This document shows, piece by piece, positions 28,717 to 36,459 of a stretch of DNA of 64,000 nucleotides. Position 1 is the first letter of the stretch; each line of letters starts with the position of its first letter. The notes under the pieces are model-generated. The model saw nothing but the letters and a program-made list of their open reading frames with translations. It was not told where the DNA came from and did not search any database. Location of the stretch: assembly GCF_902498785.1 (NCBI RefSeq), contig NZ_LR701493.1, forward strand, positions 1,054,724 through 1,118,723. The letters are read 5' to 3'. The stretch is from Sphingomonas sp. EC-HK361 (GTDB taxonomy: Bacteria > Pseudomonadota > Alphaproteobacteria > Sphingomonadales > Sphingomonadaceae). Both the position numbers and the translations under genes were made by a program.

Positions 28717-28907
28717 GCCGACATCTCCTGAAATGGCCCGGATCGGCGTGAGCGCGCATCGGGCGAGTCCGTTCGCGGGCGTCCTTGCGCGATGCGGCAC
28801 GCGCGCGTCAACCACGCGTCAATTTCGGGGCCGCAATTGCCACGATGCGTGGCGCATCAGCGGTGAATCCGCTTGTCGCGGCAGGGCATCGTGGTAATCG
28901 AAATGTC

Positions 28908-29096
28908 ATGCCCGATCATGACTCTCTGACCGCGATGGACCGGATCGACGCGGCGATCGCGCGGATCGACGCGGCCGTCGCGCGCCGCGCCGAAGCGACC
29001 GAACAGCTGCGCCAGCGCCACGGAACCCTGCGGGCGCGGATGCAGGACGCGGTGGATGCGCTCGATTCCGTCATCACGCGTGAAGGGCGGCGCTGA
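28908..29096 (+). CDS. Small coiled-coil protein upstream of zapA
   Basis: This 62-residue protein is nearly all helical, with a heptad-like pattern (MDRIDAAIARIDAAVARRAE, then EQLRQRHGTLRARMQDAVD). Its stop overlaps the zapA start as TGATG, which strongly suggests joint expression. A ZapB-like partner role in division is tempting from context only; there is no specific motif. ATG 28908 is used; ATG 28935 would give a 53-residue form. Confidence 0.72.
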   Translation: MPDHDSLTAMDRIDAAIARIDAAVARRAEATEQLRQRHGTLRARMQDAVDALDSVITREGRR

Positions 29097-29401
29097 TGGC
29101 CGAGGTCACGATCACCATTGGCGGCCGGCCCCACACGCTCGCCTGCCGCGCGGGGGAGGAGCAGCATCTGCTCAACCTCGGCAAGCGGCTGGACGCCGAA
29201 TGGGCGACGGCGAACCGCGCCGCCGGCGGCCTGGACTCGGAACGTGCGATGTTGTTCCTCGCGCTCATCATGGCGGATTCGCTTGACGAGGCGGAGCGCC
29301 GTCCGCCCGGCGAGGGCGCGGGAGAGGCGACATTGATGCGCGTGGCTGACAAGCTGGAGAAACTTGCAGGTGCCCTTGAGCAGAACCCTGCGGGCGCCTA
29401 G
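29096..29401 (+). CDS. zapA: Cell division protein ZapA
   Basis: ZapA promotes bundling of FtsZ filaments at the division site. The 101-residue protein has the family N-terminus VTITIGGRPHTLACRAGEE, LLNLGKRLDAEW-like helix (residues 22-38) and the C-terminal coiled coil. It overlaps the small coiled-coil gene. The arrangement zapA, 6S RNA, formyltetrahydrofolate cyclo-ligase is ancient and found in many proteobacteria, which supports the call. Confidence 0.9.
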   Translation: MAEVTITIGGRPHTLACRAGEEQHLLNLGKRLDAEWATANRAAGGLDSERAMLFLALIMADSLDEAERRPPGEGAGEATLMRVADKLEKLAGALEQNPAGA

Positions 29402-29404
29402 ATT

Positions 29405-29570
29405 GGATGCGGCGGGTTCTGCCCGGTACGAGCGACACGAACATCCCTGAGGCTATTCATCATCCTTGGGGGCTGTCCCTGCCCAGGCCCTGGCCTGACG
29501 CACATGGTTCCCACCTGACGTTACGGGCGTCAGAGGATATTCTCGCAAACGGCCATGGTGGTCCCGCCAC
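29405..29570 (+). ncRNA. ssrS: 6S RNA (candidate)
   Basis: The gap between zapA and the 5-FTHF cyclo-ligase gene is the standard place for 6S RNA, which binds RNA polymerase holoenzyme in stationary phase. The sequence folds as a long rod. GGCGGG (29411-29416) pairs with CCCGCC (29563-29568), CCG/CGAG (29423-29432) pairs with CTCG/CGG (29542-29552), and ATCC-CTGA (29443-29450) pairs with TCAG-GGAT (29530-29538). The open middle and an apical CAGGC/GCCTG hairpin also fit. The ends are approximate. The call rests on position and hand folding, not on a covariance search. Confidence 0.75.
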
Positions 29571-29582
29571 CCACCATTTGCC

Positions 29583-30119
29583 ATGACGGACAAGAGAGCC
29601 ATCCGCGTCGCCGCGCGGCGCGCCCGCGCCGATTTCGCGCCAGCCGGCCCGATCGTCGTCGCGCACGCATTCCTGCATCGGCTACGGCCGGGGCTGGTCG
29701 TCGCTGCCTATCTGCCGATCGGCGGAGAAGCGGACCCGGCGCCGCTGGCGGATGCGGCCCGCGCACAGGGGTGCATGATGGCGCTGCCCGTCACGGTCGA
29801 TCGCGCGACGCCGATCGCGTTTCTGCCGCATGACGACGAATGCGAGATCGTCGACGGTCCCTTCGGCCTCAGCCAACCCGCCGCGCGAGACAAGGGTGTC
29901 ACCCCCGACATCATCCTGACACCGCTGGTCGCCTTCGATCGGCGCGGAAACCGGGTCGGGCAGGGGGCGGGGCATTACGACCGCGCATTTGCGGCCTATC
30001 CGCGAGCATGGCGCATCGGTATCGCCTGGTCGGTGCAGGAAATCGCGGCCTGTCCGGCGGACGCATGGGACGTGCCGCTCCAGGCAATCGCGACCGAAAA
30101 GGAATGGATCACGCCATGA
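29583..30119 (+). CDS. 5-formyltetrahydrofolate cyclo-ligase
   Basis: This 178-residue enzyme converts 5-formyltetrahydrofolate to 5,10-methenyltetrahydrofolate using ATP. Signatures include the N-terminal KRAIRVAARRARADF, AYLPIGGEADPAPL near residue 41, and the C-terminal nucleotide/folate motif LVAFDRRGNRVGQGAGHYDRA near 116-136. It lies right after the 6S RNA and its stop overlaps the DUF2842 start as ATGA. Confidence 0.93.
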   Translation: MTDKRAIRVAARRARADFAPAGPIVVAHAFLHRLRPGLVVAAYLPIGGEADPAPLADAARAQGCMMALPVTVDRATPIAFLPHDDECEIVDGPFGLSQPAARDKGVTPDIILTPLVAFDRRGNRVGQGAGHYDRAFAAYPRAWRIGIAWSVQEIAACPADAWDVPLQAIATEKEWITP

Positions 30120-30322
30120 CGCCAAGCTGGCGCAAACCCGCAGGCGCGCTCGCGATCCTCGTGCTCATCGCGGCGTGGTGCGTGCTTGTCGTCAGCTTGT
30201 CTGCGCAGGTTGCGACCTGGCATCCGGTGGTGCAGCTCGTATTCTACATCGGCACCGGAATCGTGTGGATCACACCGCTGAAACCGTTGCTGCGCTGGAT
30301 GGAAACAGGGCGCTGGCGTTGA
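30116..30322 (+). CDS. DUF2842 family small membrane protein
   Basis: This 68-residue protein has two hydrophobic helices (AGALAILVLIAAWCVLVVSL near residue 10 and VVQLVFYIGTGIVWI near 38) and ends with the family motif WITPLKPLLRWMETGRW. Such DUF2842 proteins are found in alphaproteobacteria and their role is unknown. Its start overlaps the cyclo-ligase stop by four bases. Confidence 0.85.
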   Translation: MTPSWRKPAGALAILVLIAAWCVLVVSLSAQVATWHPVVQLVFYIGTGIVWITPLKPLLRWMETGRWR

Positions 30323-30396
30323 GCGCCGCTATTTCGTTGCAGTAGGGAAATAATTTCCGGCGGTCGCGTTCTGAGGGCAAAGGAGGAGTATTTCCT

Positions 30397-31404
30397 ATGC
30401 GTATCGCAACTGCCCTCAACATACTGGTCCTTGCCTGCGCGGCACCTGCTCTCGCGCAGCCGGCCCCCGCGACACCTTCGCCAGCCGGTGTCGTCGACCG
30501 AGACGTTTTGCACGTGCAGGTGATCCTCGATCATCTCGGCTTCGGTCCCGGCGTGCTGGACGGGAAGGGCGGGCAATCGCTGGTCGCGGCGCTCAAGGGA
30601 TTCCAGGAAGCGAACGGCCTGCCGAAAACGGGAAAAGCCGATGCCGCGACGCTGCGCGCGCTCTACCCGCACCGCGCCACCCGCCCGACGGTGACGATCG
30701 CGCTGACGCCCGCCATGCTCGCCGGCCCGTTCTACACGATTCCGAAGGGCGAGGATGAGCAGGCGAAGCTGCCCGCGCTTGGCTACCGCAACGTCATGGA
30801 AAAGCTGGGCGAGATGTTCCACACGACGCCTGCGACCCTCATTGCGCTCAACAGCCCCGACACGCGGCTGGCGCCGGGGGTGAAGGTGATCTTTCCCAAC
30901 GCACTGCCGACGTCGCGCGACTATGACGCCAAGCTGACGCCCGAATGGCGCGGCACGCTCGCGATGCTGAACGTCGATGCGAACCAGCCGCAGGGCGACA
31001 AGGTGGTGGTCGACAAGTCGGACGGCGTGCTGCGTGTTCTCGACAAGCGGGGCAGGCTCATCGCGCAGTTCTCGGCGACGATGGGATCGAGCCACGATCC
31101 GCTGCCGATCGGTACCTGGAAGATCAAGGGCGCGGATTACAATCCCAAATTCCATTACAATCCGGCACTGTTCTGGGATGCGAAAAAGGGTGACGAGAAG
31201 GCGATGCTCCCGGCGGGGCCGAACGGCCCGGTGGGCGTCGTGTGGCTCGACCTGTCGAAGCCGCATTACGGCATCCACGGCACACCCGAGCCGCAACTGA
31301 TCGGTCGCACCGAAAGTCATGGCTGCATCCGCCTGACGAACTGGGACGTCGCCCGGCTGTCGATGATGGTGAAGCCCGGCACCGTCGCGGTCTTCCAGAA
31401 ATGA
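30397..31404 (+). CDS. L,D-transpeptidase with peptidoglycan-binding domain
   Basis: This 335-residue exported enzyme cross-links peptidoglycan by 3-3 bonds or anchors proteins. It has a signal peptide (ending ALAQPAPA), a PG_binding_1 domain (DVLHVQVILDHLGF to KTGKADAATLRALY, residues about 35-90) and a YkuD catalytic domain with HGTPEPQLIG and the cysteine motif SHGCIRLTNWD near residue 305. AAGGAGGAG precedes ATG 30397. The next gene encodes an M23 endopeptidase, so the pair may remodel the wall together. Confidence 0.93.
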   Translation: MRIATALNILVLACAAPALAQPAPATPSPAGVVDRDVLHVQVILDHLGFGPGVLDGKGGQSLVAALKGFQEANGLPKTGKADAATLRALYPHRATRPTVTIALTPAMLAGPFYTIPKGEDEQAKLPALGYRNVMEKLGEMFHTTPATLIALNSPDTRLAPGVKVIFPNALPTSRDYDAKLTPEWRGTLAMLNVDANQPQGDKVVVDKSDGVLRVLDKRGRLIAQFSATMGSSHDPLPIGTWKIKGADYNPKFHYNPALFWDAKKGDEKAMLPAGPNGPVGVVWLDLSKPHYGIHGTPEPQLIGRTESHGCIRLTNWDVARLSMMVKPGTVAVFQK

Positions 31405-31423
31405 CGAACGCAGGCTGCCGCGC

Positions 31424-32017
31424 GTGACGAAGCTCGGCTGGTCGATCCTCGCGATCATCCTGATCGGGCTGGCGGCGTTCGGATCAATGCTGTCCTTCGG
31501 GTCCGGCGAACACCGTGCATCGGCGGTCGCACGGGTGCAGGCGAAGCTCGAGCAGTCGGCGCCCGATAATGCGGGGGTGCTGGTTGTGCCGGTCGCCGGC
31601 GTGCAGCGCGCCGCGCTCATCGATAGCTGGGGCGATGCGCGCGGCGGCGGGACGCGGGCGCATCACGGGATCGACATCATGGCGCCGGGCGGAACACCGG
31701 TGGTCGCGGCGGCTGCCGGTGCGGTGGAAAAGCTGTTCCATAGCAATCTTGGCGGCACCACGATCTATGTGCGCTCGCCGCGCCGGGGCTGGATCTACTA
31801 TTACGCGCACCTTTCCGGCTATGCGCCCGGCCTGCACGAGGGACAGGTGGTTCGCGCCGGACAGACGATCGGCTATGTCGGCGATACCGGCGATGCGGGG
31901 CCGGGCAACACCCACCTGCATTTCAGTATGACGCGCACCGGGGCTGCGGACGGTTGGTGGCAGGGCCAGGACGTCAATCCGTTTCCCGTGCTTGCCGGAA
32001 AAGCCGCCGGTCGCTAA
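31424..32017 (+). CDS. M23 family metallopeptidase, membrane-anchored
   Basis: This 197-residue LytM-type endopeptidase has one N-terminal transmembrane segment (LGWSILAIILIGLAAFGSML). Zinc ligands are seen in HHGIDIMAPGG near residue 81 and in the HxH motif THLHFSM near 165. GTG 31424 is used as start. It follows the L,D-transpeptidase gene closely and lies before efp. It likely cleaves peptide cross-links in the periplasm. Confidence 0.9.
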   Translation: MTKLGWSILAIILIGLAAFGSMLSFGSGEHRASAVARVQAKLEQSAPDNAGVLVVPVAGVQRAALIDSWGDARGGGTRAHHGIDIMAPGGTPVVAAAAGAVEKLFHSNLGGTTIYVRSPRRGWIYYYAHLSGYAPGLHEGQVVRAGQTIGYVGDTGDAGPGNTHLHFSMTRTGAADGWWQGQDVNPFPVLAGKAAGR

Positions 32018-32089
32018 GGCCACGCCAACGGTTTCCCGACGGGCGTGGCTCGGCGGGACACTTTTACGCTCTTTCCAGCAGGTACATCC

Positions 32090-32653
32090 ATGAAGATCAG
32101 CGGCGTCGAGATTCGTCCCGGCAACATCATCGAATATGAAGGCGGCATCTGGCGCGCGGTGAAGATCCAGCACACCCAGCCCGGCAAGGGCGGCGCCTAT
32201 ATGCAGGTCGAACTGAAGAACCTGATCGACGGCCGCAAGAACAACGTCCGCTTCCGCTCCGCCGAAAGCGTAGAGCGGGTGCGGCTCGACACCAAGGATT
32301 TCCAGTTCCTGTTCCGCGACGGCGACGCACTGACCTTCATGGACAAGGAAAGCTACGAGCAGATCACCCTCGATGCGGGAATTCTGGGCGACGCCGCGGC
32401 GTTCCTGCAGGACGGCATGGACGTCGTGCTCGAACTCTATGACGAGCGGCCGATCTCGGTCGAGCTGCCGAGCACGATCGAGGCGATGATCGTCGAGGCC
32501 GACGCGGTGGTGAAGGGGCAGACCGCCTCGTCCAGCTACAAGCCCGCGATCCTCGACAACGGTGTGCGCGTGATGGTGCCGCCGCATATCGGTTCGGGCA
32601 CCCGGATCGTCGTCGATGTGTACGAGCAGACCTATGTGAGGCGCGCGGACTGA
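32090..32653 (+). CDS. efp: Elongation factor P
   Basis: EF-P rescues ribosomes stalled at polyproline. The 187-residue length and three beta-barrel domains fit the family. The tip loop reads TQPGKGGAY with Lys33, the position modified in EpmA-type organisms. The C-terminal [18 protein letters not shown] matches the family signature. ATG 32090 gives [12 protein letters not shown], the usual start. The proline-rich proteins in the window, such as SPOR proteins and FtsZ, are possible clients. Confidence 0.96.
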   Translation: MKISGVEIRPGNIIEYEGGIWRAVKIQHTQPGKGGAYMQVELKNLIDGRKNNVRFRSAESVERVRLDTKDFQFLFRDGDALTFMDKESYEQITLDAGILGDAAAFLQDGMDVVLELYDERPISVELPSTIEAMIVEADAVVKGQTASSSYKPAILDNGVRVMVPPHIGSGTRIVVDVYEQTYVRRAD

Positions 32654-33189
32654 CCTGATCGACTCCCCTCCCTGCAAGGGAGGGGCTGGGGGTGGGTCGG
32701 TGTCGGGGGCACCGGTCGGCAAGCCCCATGCCCACCGCCCCAATCCCCCGCCCCGACCGGCGTGCGACCCACCGGCAGGGATACATACGGCAGCAGCGCA
32801 ATCGCCAGACCGTCTCCGTCGGGATGAAGGAAATTCGCCTTCATCCCGAGCGTCACGTCGCCGACGCGCCCTGCGCTATCGATCGCACCGGTCGCCTTGT
32901 CGCGGGTACGGACATGGCCATAAGGCGTCCAGCCGATCCTCGCCTCGATCGCTTCGGCCAAACCGACACGCACCACGGTATCGCCGATCAGCACCGTGTC
33001 GGTGCGCGAATCCGGCTGATTGTCGAGCGTCCAGTCGGCGATCGAGGTTTCGACCGACACCTTGCCGGGCGCGATCGTGCAGGCCGGGGTGTTGAGGCCG
33101 GGTCGGTCGGGACAATACTCGCGGTCTTCCGCCTGCGCCGCGACGGGCAGGAGCGCGAGACAGGCGGCGATCGCCCGGCCATATCTCAC
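32632..33189 (-). pseudogene. 3'-truncated MetA/phenol-degradation-type outer-membrane transporter
   Basis: The readable part has a signal peptide (GRAIAACLALLPVAAQAE) and then residues resembling the Phenol_MetA_deg transporter family: VSVETSIADWT, RVGLAEAIEARIGWTPYGHV, GDVTLGMKANFLH and LLPYVSLPVGRTPVGAGDW. Similarity stops at GDW near base 32740. The frame then reads into a family C palindromic repeat and even overlaps the efp end. Members are usually about 250-300 residues, so a C-terminal beta-barrel portion is missing. GTG 33189 overlaps the xth stop as GTGA. It is probably nonfunctional. Confidence 0.7.
32663..32700. repeat. Palindromic element fragment, family C
   Basis: The segment starts CTCCCCTCCCTGCAAGGGAG and continues GGGCTGGGGGTGGGTCGG. 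The inner hairpin CTCCCCTCCC/GGGAGGGG is clear. It marks the point where the transporter reading frame loses family similarity. Confidence 0.65.
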
Positions 33190-33956
33190 CGCAGGCGCAC
33201 CCAGGTGGGGGCATGGTCGCTCGCCTTCTCGCGACCGCGATATGCCTTGTCCACGCCGGCATCGACCAGCCGGTCGGCGGCCTGCGGGCTGAGCAACAGA
33301 TGGTCGATCCGAAACCCCGCATCGCGCGCCCAGGCGCCGGCCTGATAATCCCAGAAGGTCCACACGCCGCCCGCAGGATGCCGCGTGCGCAGCGAATCGG
33401 TCCAGCCCTGCGCCAGAAGCGCCCGGTAGCCGCTGCGGCTCTCCGGCTGCATCAGCGCATCGTCCTGCATCGCGCGCACGGAATAGGTGTCATCGTCATT
33501 GGGAATGACGTTGTAATCCCCCGCGAGCACGGCCGGCACTTCCTGCGCCAGCAGCGCGGCGGCGCGCGCGCGCAGCCGGTCGATCCAGCGCAGCTTGTAG
33601 TCGAATTTCGGCCCCGGCCGCGGATTGCCGTTAGGCAGATAGATCGATGCGACGACAAGATCGCCGACCGCGCATTCGAGATAGCGGCTGTGATCGTCCT
33701 CGGGCTCTCCGCCGAGGCCGCGCTGGCGCTCCACCGGATCGATGCCCCTGGCGAGCACCGCGACACCGTTCCAGCTTTTCTGCCCGTGCCATACCGCGCC
33801 ATAGCCCGCCGCGCGGATTTCGCTCTCGGGAAAGGTCTCGTCCGAGGCCTTCAGCTCCTGCAGACACACGATGTCAGGGCCGTCTTCCTCGAGATATTCG
33901 AGGAGCCGTGGCAGGCGCGCCTTGATGCCGTTGACGTTGTAGGTGGTGATCTTCAC
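33186..33956 (-). CDS. xth: Exodeoxyribonuclease III
   Basis: This 256-residue AP endonuclease/exonuclease acts in base-excision repair. Motifs are KITTYNVNGIKARL at the start, the metal ligand in CLQELKASDE near residue 36, the active-site tyrosine region SIYLPNGNPRPGPKFDYK near 105, GDYNVIPNDDD near 146, and the terminal catalytic SDHAPTWVRL. GTG 33956 is the natural start, seven bases after the erpA stop. Its stop overlaps the start of the truncated transporter. Confidence 0.94.
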   Translation of the reverse strand: MKITTYNVNGIKARLPRLLEYLEEDGPDIVCLQELKASDETFPESEIRAAGYGAVWHGQKSWNGVAVLARGIDPVERQRGLGGEPEDDHSRYLECAVGDLVVASIYLPNGNPRPGPKFDYKLRWIDRLRARAAALLAQEVPAVLAGDYNVIPNDDDTYSVRAMQDDALMQPESRSGYRALLAQGWTDSLRTRHPAGGVWTFWDYQAGAWARDAGFRIDHLLLSPQAADRLVDAGVDKAYRGREKASDHAPTWVRLR

Positions 33957-33963
33957 GCGCGGG

Positions 33964-34299
33964 TCAGATCGCGAAGCTGGAGCCGCAGCCGCAGCCGCTC
34001 GCCGCGTTCGGATTGTCGACCTTGAAGGCAGCCCCGCCAAGCGATTCGACATAATCGACCGCGCAGCCGCGGACGAGATCAAGACTGATGCTGTCGACGA
34101 CGAGGCGCACGCCGTCGGTTTCGGCGACCGTATCGTCGGCGTCCGGCGCATCCGCGAACCCGAAGCGATACTGGAAACCGGAACAGCCGCCGCCATCGAC
34201 CGAAAGCCGCAGGATCGCCGGCTTGCCCTGGCGTTCCGCGATCGCCGCGACACGCGCGGCGGCGGATGGGGTCAGCGTGATGTCACGTGCGGTCGCCAT
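33964..34299 (-). CDS. erpA: Iron-sulfur cluster insertion protein (ErpA/IscA type)
   Basis: This 111-residue A-type carrier delivers Fe-S clusters to target proteins. The three conserved cysteines are visible: one in DGGGCSGFQY near residue 37 and the pair in ASGCGCGSSF near 104-106. ATG 34299 gives MATARDITLTPSAA, typical of the family; the upstream extension is not conserved-looking. It is followed closely by xth. Confidence 0.88.
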   Translation of the reverse strand: MATARDITLTPSAAARVAAIAERQGKPAILRLSVDGGGCSGFQYRFGFADAPDADDTVAETDGVRLVVDSISLDLVRGCAVDYVESLGGAAFKVDNPNAASGCGCGSSFAI

Positions 34300-34361
34300 G
34301 TGCGGGAGATAGGCGTTGCCGCGCACGGCGGCAACGCCCTCCCCTCCCAAGGACTCGAGAT

Positions 34362-35096
34362 TCAGTCGAGCGGCGCCGGGCCCGTCGAAACAGGGATCGC
34401 GCTGACCGAACGGTCCTGCGCGGCGAGCAGATAGTCGCCCGTGGTCAGGAACGGCACCGGGTTCACCGCATGGCCATCGATGCGGACCTCGTAATGGAGG
34501 TGCGGCCCGGTGGAACGGCCGGTCGAACCCATCAGCGCGATCAGCTGCCCGCGCTTTACCCGCGTGTTGTCGGCGACGAGGATCTTGGACAGATGGCCGT
34601 AACGGGTCGCGATGCCCTTGCCGTGGTTGATTTCCACCATGTTGCCGTACCCACCCAGCCGCGCAGCATGGTCGACGATGCCGTCTGCGGTCGCATAGAC
34701 GGGGGTGCCGGTCGGGCCGGGGATATCGACGCCGGCGTGCATCGCGGAGGTGCCGCGGAACGGATCGCTGCGGATGCCGAAATTGCTGGTGAAGGACAGA
34801 TGCTGGACCGGCTGGACCGATGGGATCGCAATCGCGCCGCCCATCGACTGCGAACCGTCCAGCTTCTTCCAGGTCTGGAACAGCGTGCGAAACTGAACGT
34901 CGGCCTTCAGATCGGCGCTGGCCTCGGCGCTCGCCGCGTCGATCAACGGACCGCCTTCAGCGGCCTTGACCGCGGGGACTCGCGTCGTCGTCTGTGCCGA
35001 TGCGGCTACGCTCGCGAGGCCAAGGATACAGGCGGCGACCGAAAAGATGCCTTGCCGGAAGACTGACGATACCGGCACGTTGGAAGATTTGGTCAT
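34362..35096 (-). CDS. M23 family metallopeptidase (periplasmic)
   Basis: This 244-residue LytM-domain protein has a signal peptide (AACILGLASVAASAQ). Zinc ligands are found in MHAGVDIPGPTGTP near residue 119 and in GPHLHYEVRIDG near 197, with RYGHLSK in between. It likely cleaves peptidoglycan cross-links. ATG 35096 follows a GGGG ribosome site. It stands alone with a 110-base gap (35097-35206) to the DUF455 gene, in which I see no feature. Confidence 0.9.
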   Translation of the reverse strand: MTKSSNVPVSSVFRQGIFSVAACILGLASVAASAQTTTRVPAVKAAEGGPLIDAASAEASADLKADVQFRTLFQTWKKLDGSQSMGGAIAIPSVQPVQHLSFTSNFGIRSDPFRGTSAMHAGVDIPGPTGTPVYATADGIVDHAARLGGYGNMVEINHGKGIATRYGHLSKILVADNTRVKRGQLIALMGSTGRSTGPHLHYEVRIDGHAVNPVPFLTTGDYLLAAQDRSVSAIPVSTGPAPLD

Positions 35097-35206
35097 TGAA
35101 CCCCGACGATCCCGTGCGCGAGCTGCCGGAGCGGCGCCCGCATCGTTGTGTTCCCTGATCGCAGCCCCACCCGCGTCCTTGGACGGATGGTTACTGACCG
35201 GAATGG

Positions 35207-36001
35207 TCACGCTTCGGCAAGAGCGCCGTAATATTCCCGCGTCAGACCGGCAGACGCACGCGCCGAGTCGTTGAATGGTGGCTTTAACAGCCCGCGAAAA
35301 TGCGCGGAGATGAGCGCACGCCAATGCTCTGCGGGGTCCAGCGCCGCCTCGGCACAGCCATGTTTGAACCATGTCGTGCCGACCGACACATGCCGTATCT
35401 CGTCGGTGTAGATACGCAGCAGGATCCGCGCGCTCGCATGGTCGCCCGCTGCATCGAACCGTGCAACCGTCGTCGGCGTAACGTCCAGACCGCGCGCTTC
35501 CAGCACCATCGGCACGACGGCCAGCCGGGCCAGCGGATCGTGCGCGGTCTTGGCGGCGGCCTCCCACAGTCCGGCGTGCGCGGGCAGGTCGCCATAGGCG
35601 CAGCCAAGCGTGCGCAACCGCCGGTCGAGGATCGCGAAGTGCATCGCCTCGTCGGCCCCAACCCCGATCCAGTCATCGACGAAGCTGCGCGCAGACCGGT
35701 CGCCGAAGCGCCCCGCCATGTCGAAGGCGAGGTCGATCGCGGCGAATTCGATATGCGCCAGCGCATGGAGCAGCGCGATCCGCCCGCGTTCCGATCCGCC
35801 GCGCCCGCGTTTTGGCATGCGGTTCGGCGGCAGCAATTCGGGTCTAGTCGGCCGTGCCGGACTCTCCGGCATCGGCACGTCGAACACGTGCAACAGATCG
35901 CCCCGCCGCCACGCCCGCGCGACCGAGCGTGCCGCGCGCACCTTCGCCGCCGGCTCCGCCGTCAGCAGCACGTCGCGGATGGCGCGCGCGATGCTCGTCA
36001 C
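35207..36001 (-). CDS. DUF455 family ferritin-like protein
   Basis: This 264-residue protein is a ferritin-like four-helix diiron candidate of the DUF455 family. Putative metal ligands are in HALAHIEFAAIDLA near residue 85, GADEAMHFAIL near 119 and IYTDEIRHVSVG near 205. The reaction is unknown; some relatives are thought to be hydroxylases. GTG 36001 overlaps the bcp stop as GTGA, so expression with the peroxiredoxin is likely. Confidence 0.85.
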   Translation of the reverse strand: MTSIARAIRDVLLTAEPAAKVRAARSVARAWRRGDLLHVFDVPMPESPARPTRPELLPPNRMPKRGRGGSERGRIALLHALAHIEFAAIDLAFDMAGRFGDRSARSFVDDWIGVGADEAMHFAILDRRLRTLGCAYGDLPAHAGLWEAAAKTAHDPLARLAVVPMVLEARGLDVTPTTVARFDAAGDHASARILLRIYTDEIRHVSVGTTWFKHGCAEAALDPAEHWRALISAHFRGLLKPPFNDSARASAGLTREYYGALAEA

Positions 36002-36459
36002 AGCGCGGCTGCCGCCTCCAGGACCTTGCGCGCATGCCCCGCGACCCGCACCTTGCGCCACATCTGCGCCAGCGTGCCGTCCGCGCCGAACAGAAAGGTC
36101 GACCGCTCGATCCCCATCGAGGTGCGGCCGTAGAGTGTCTTCTCCACCCACACCCCGAACGCCTCGGTCACCGACCCGTCGGTGTCGCTGGCGAGGCGCA
36201 CGGTCAGGTCGTGTTTCTTCGCGAACTTCGCGTGCGCCGCAGGCGTGTCGCGCGAGATGCCGATCACGCCGATCCCGGCGGCGGCGAATTCGTCACCCAG
36301 CGCGGAAAAATCGATCGCTTCGGTCGTGCAGCCCGGCGTGTCGTCGCGCGGGTAGAAATAGACGACCAGCGGCCCCTTTGCCGCCTCGCGCAGCGCAAAA
36401 ATGCTGCCGTCCGGCGCGGTCGGCGTCACGTCGGGAATGCCTTCGCCAATATCCATCAT
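35998..36459 (-). CDS. bcp: Thioredoxin-dependent thiol peroxidase (Bcp/PrxQ)
   Basis: This 153-residue peroxiredoxin reduces hydroperoxides. The peroxidatic cysteine is in DDTPGCTTEA near residue 45. The usual resolving cysteine five residues later is absent (TTEAIDF), so it is a one-cysteine variant needing an external thiol. Its ATG overlaps the glnE stop by four bases, and the DUF455 gene overlaps its end. Confidence 0.92.
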   Translation of the reverse strand: MMDIGEGIPDVTPTAPDGSIFALREAAKGPLVVYFYPRDDTPGCTTEAIDFSALGDEFAAAGIGVIGISRDTPAAHAKFAKKHDLTVRLASDTDGSVTEAFGVWVEKTLYGRTSMGIERSTFLFGADGTLAQMWRKVRVAGHARKVLEAAAAL

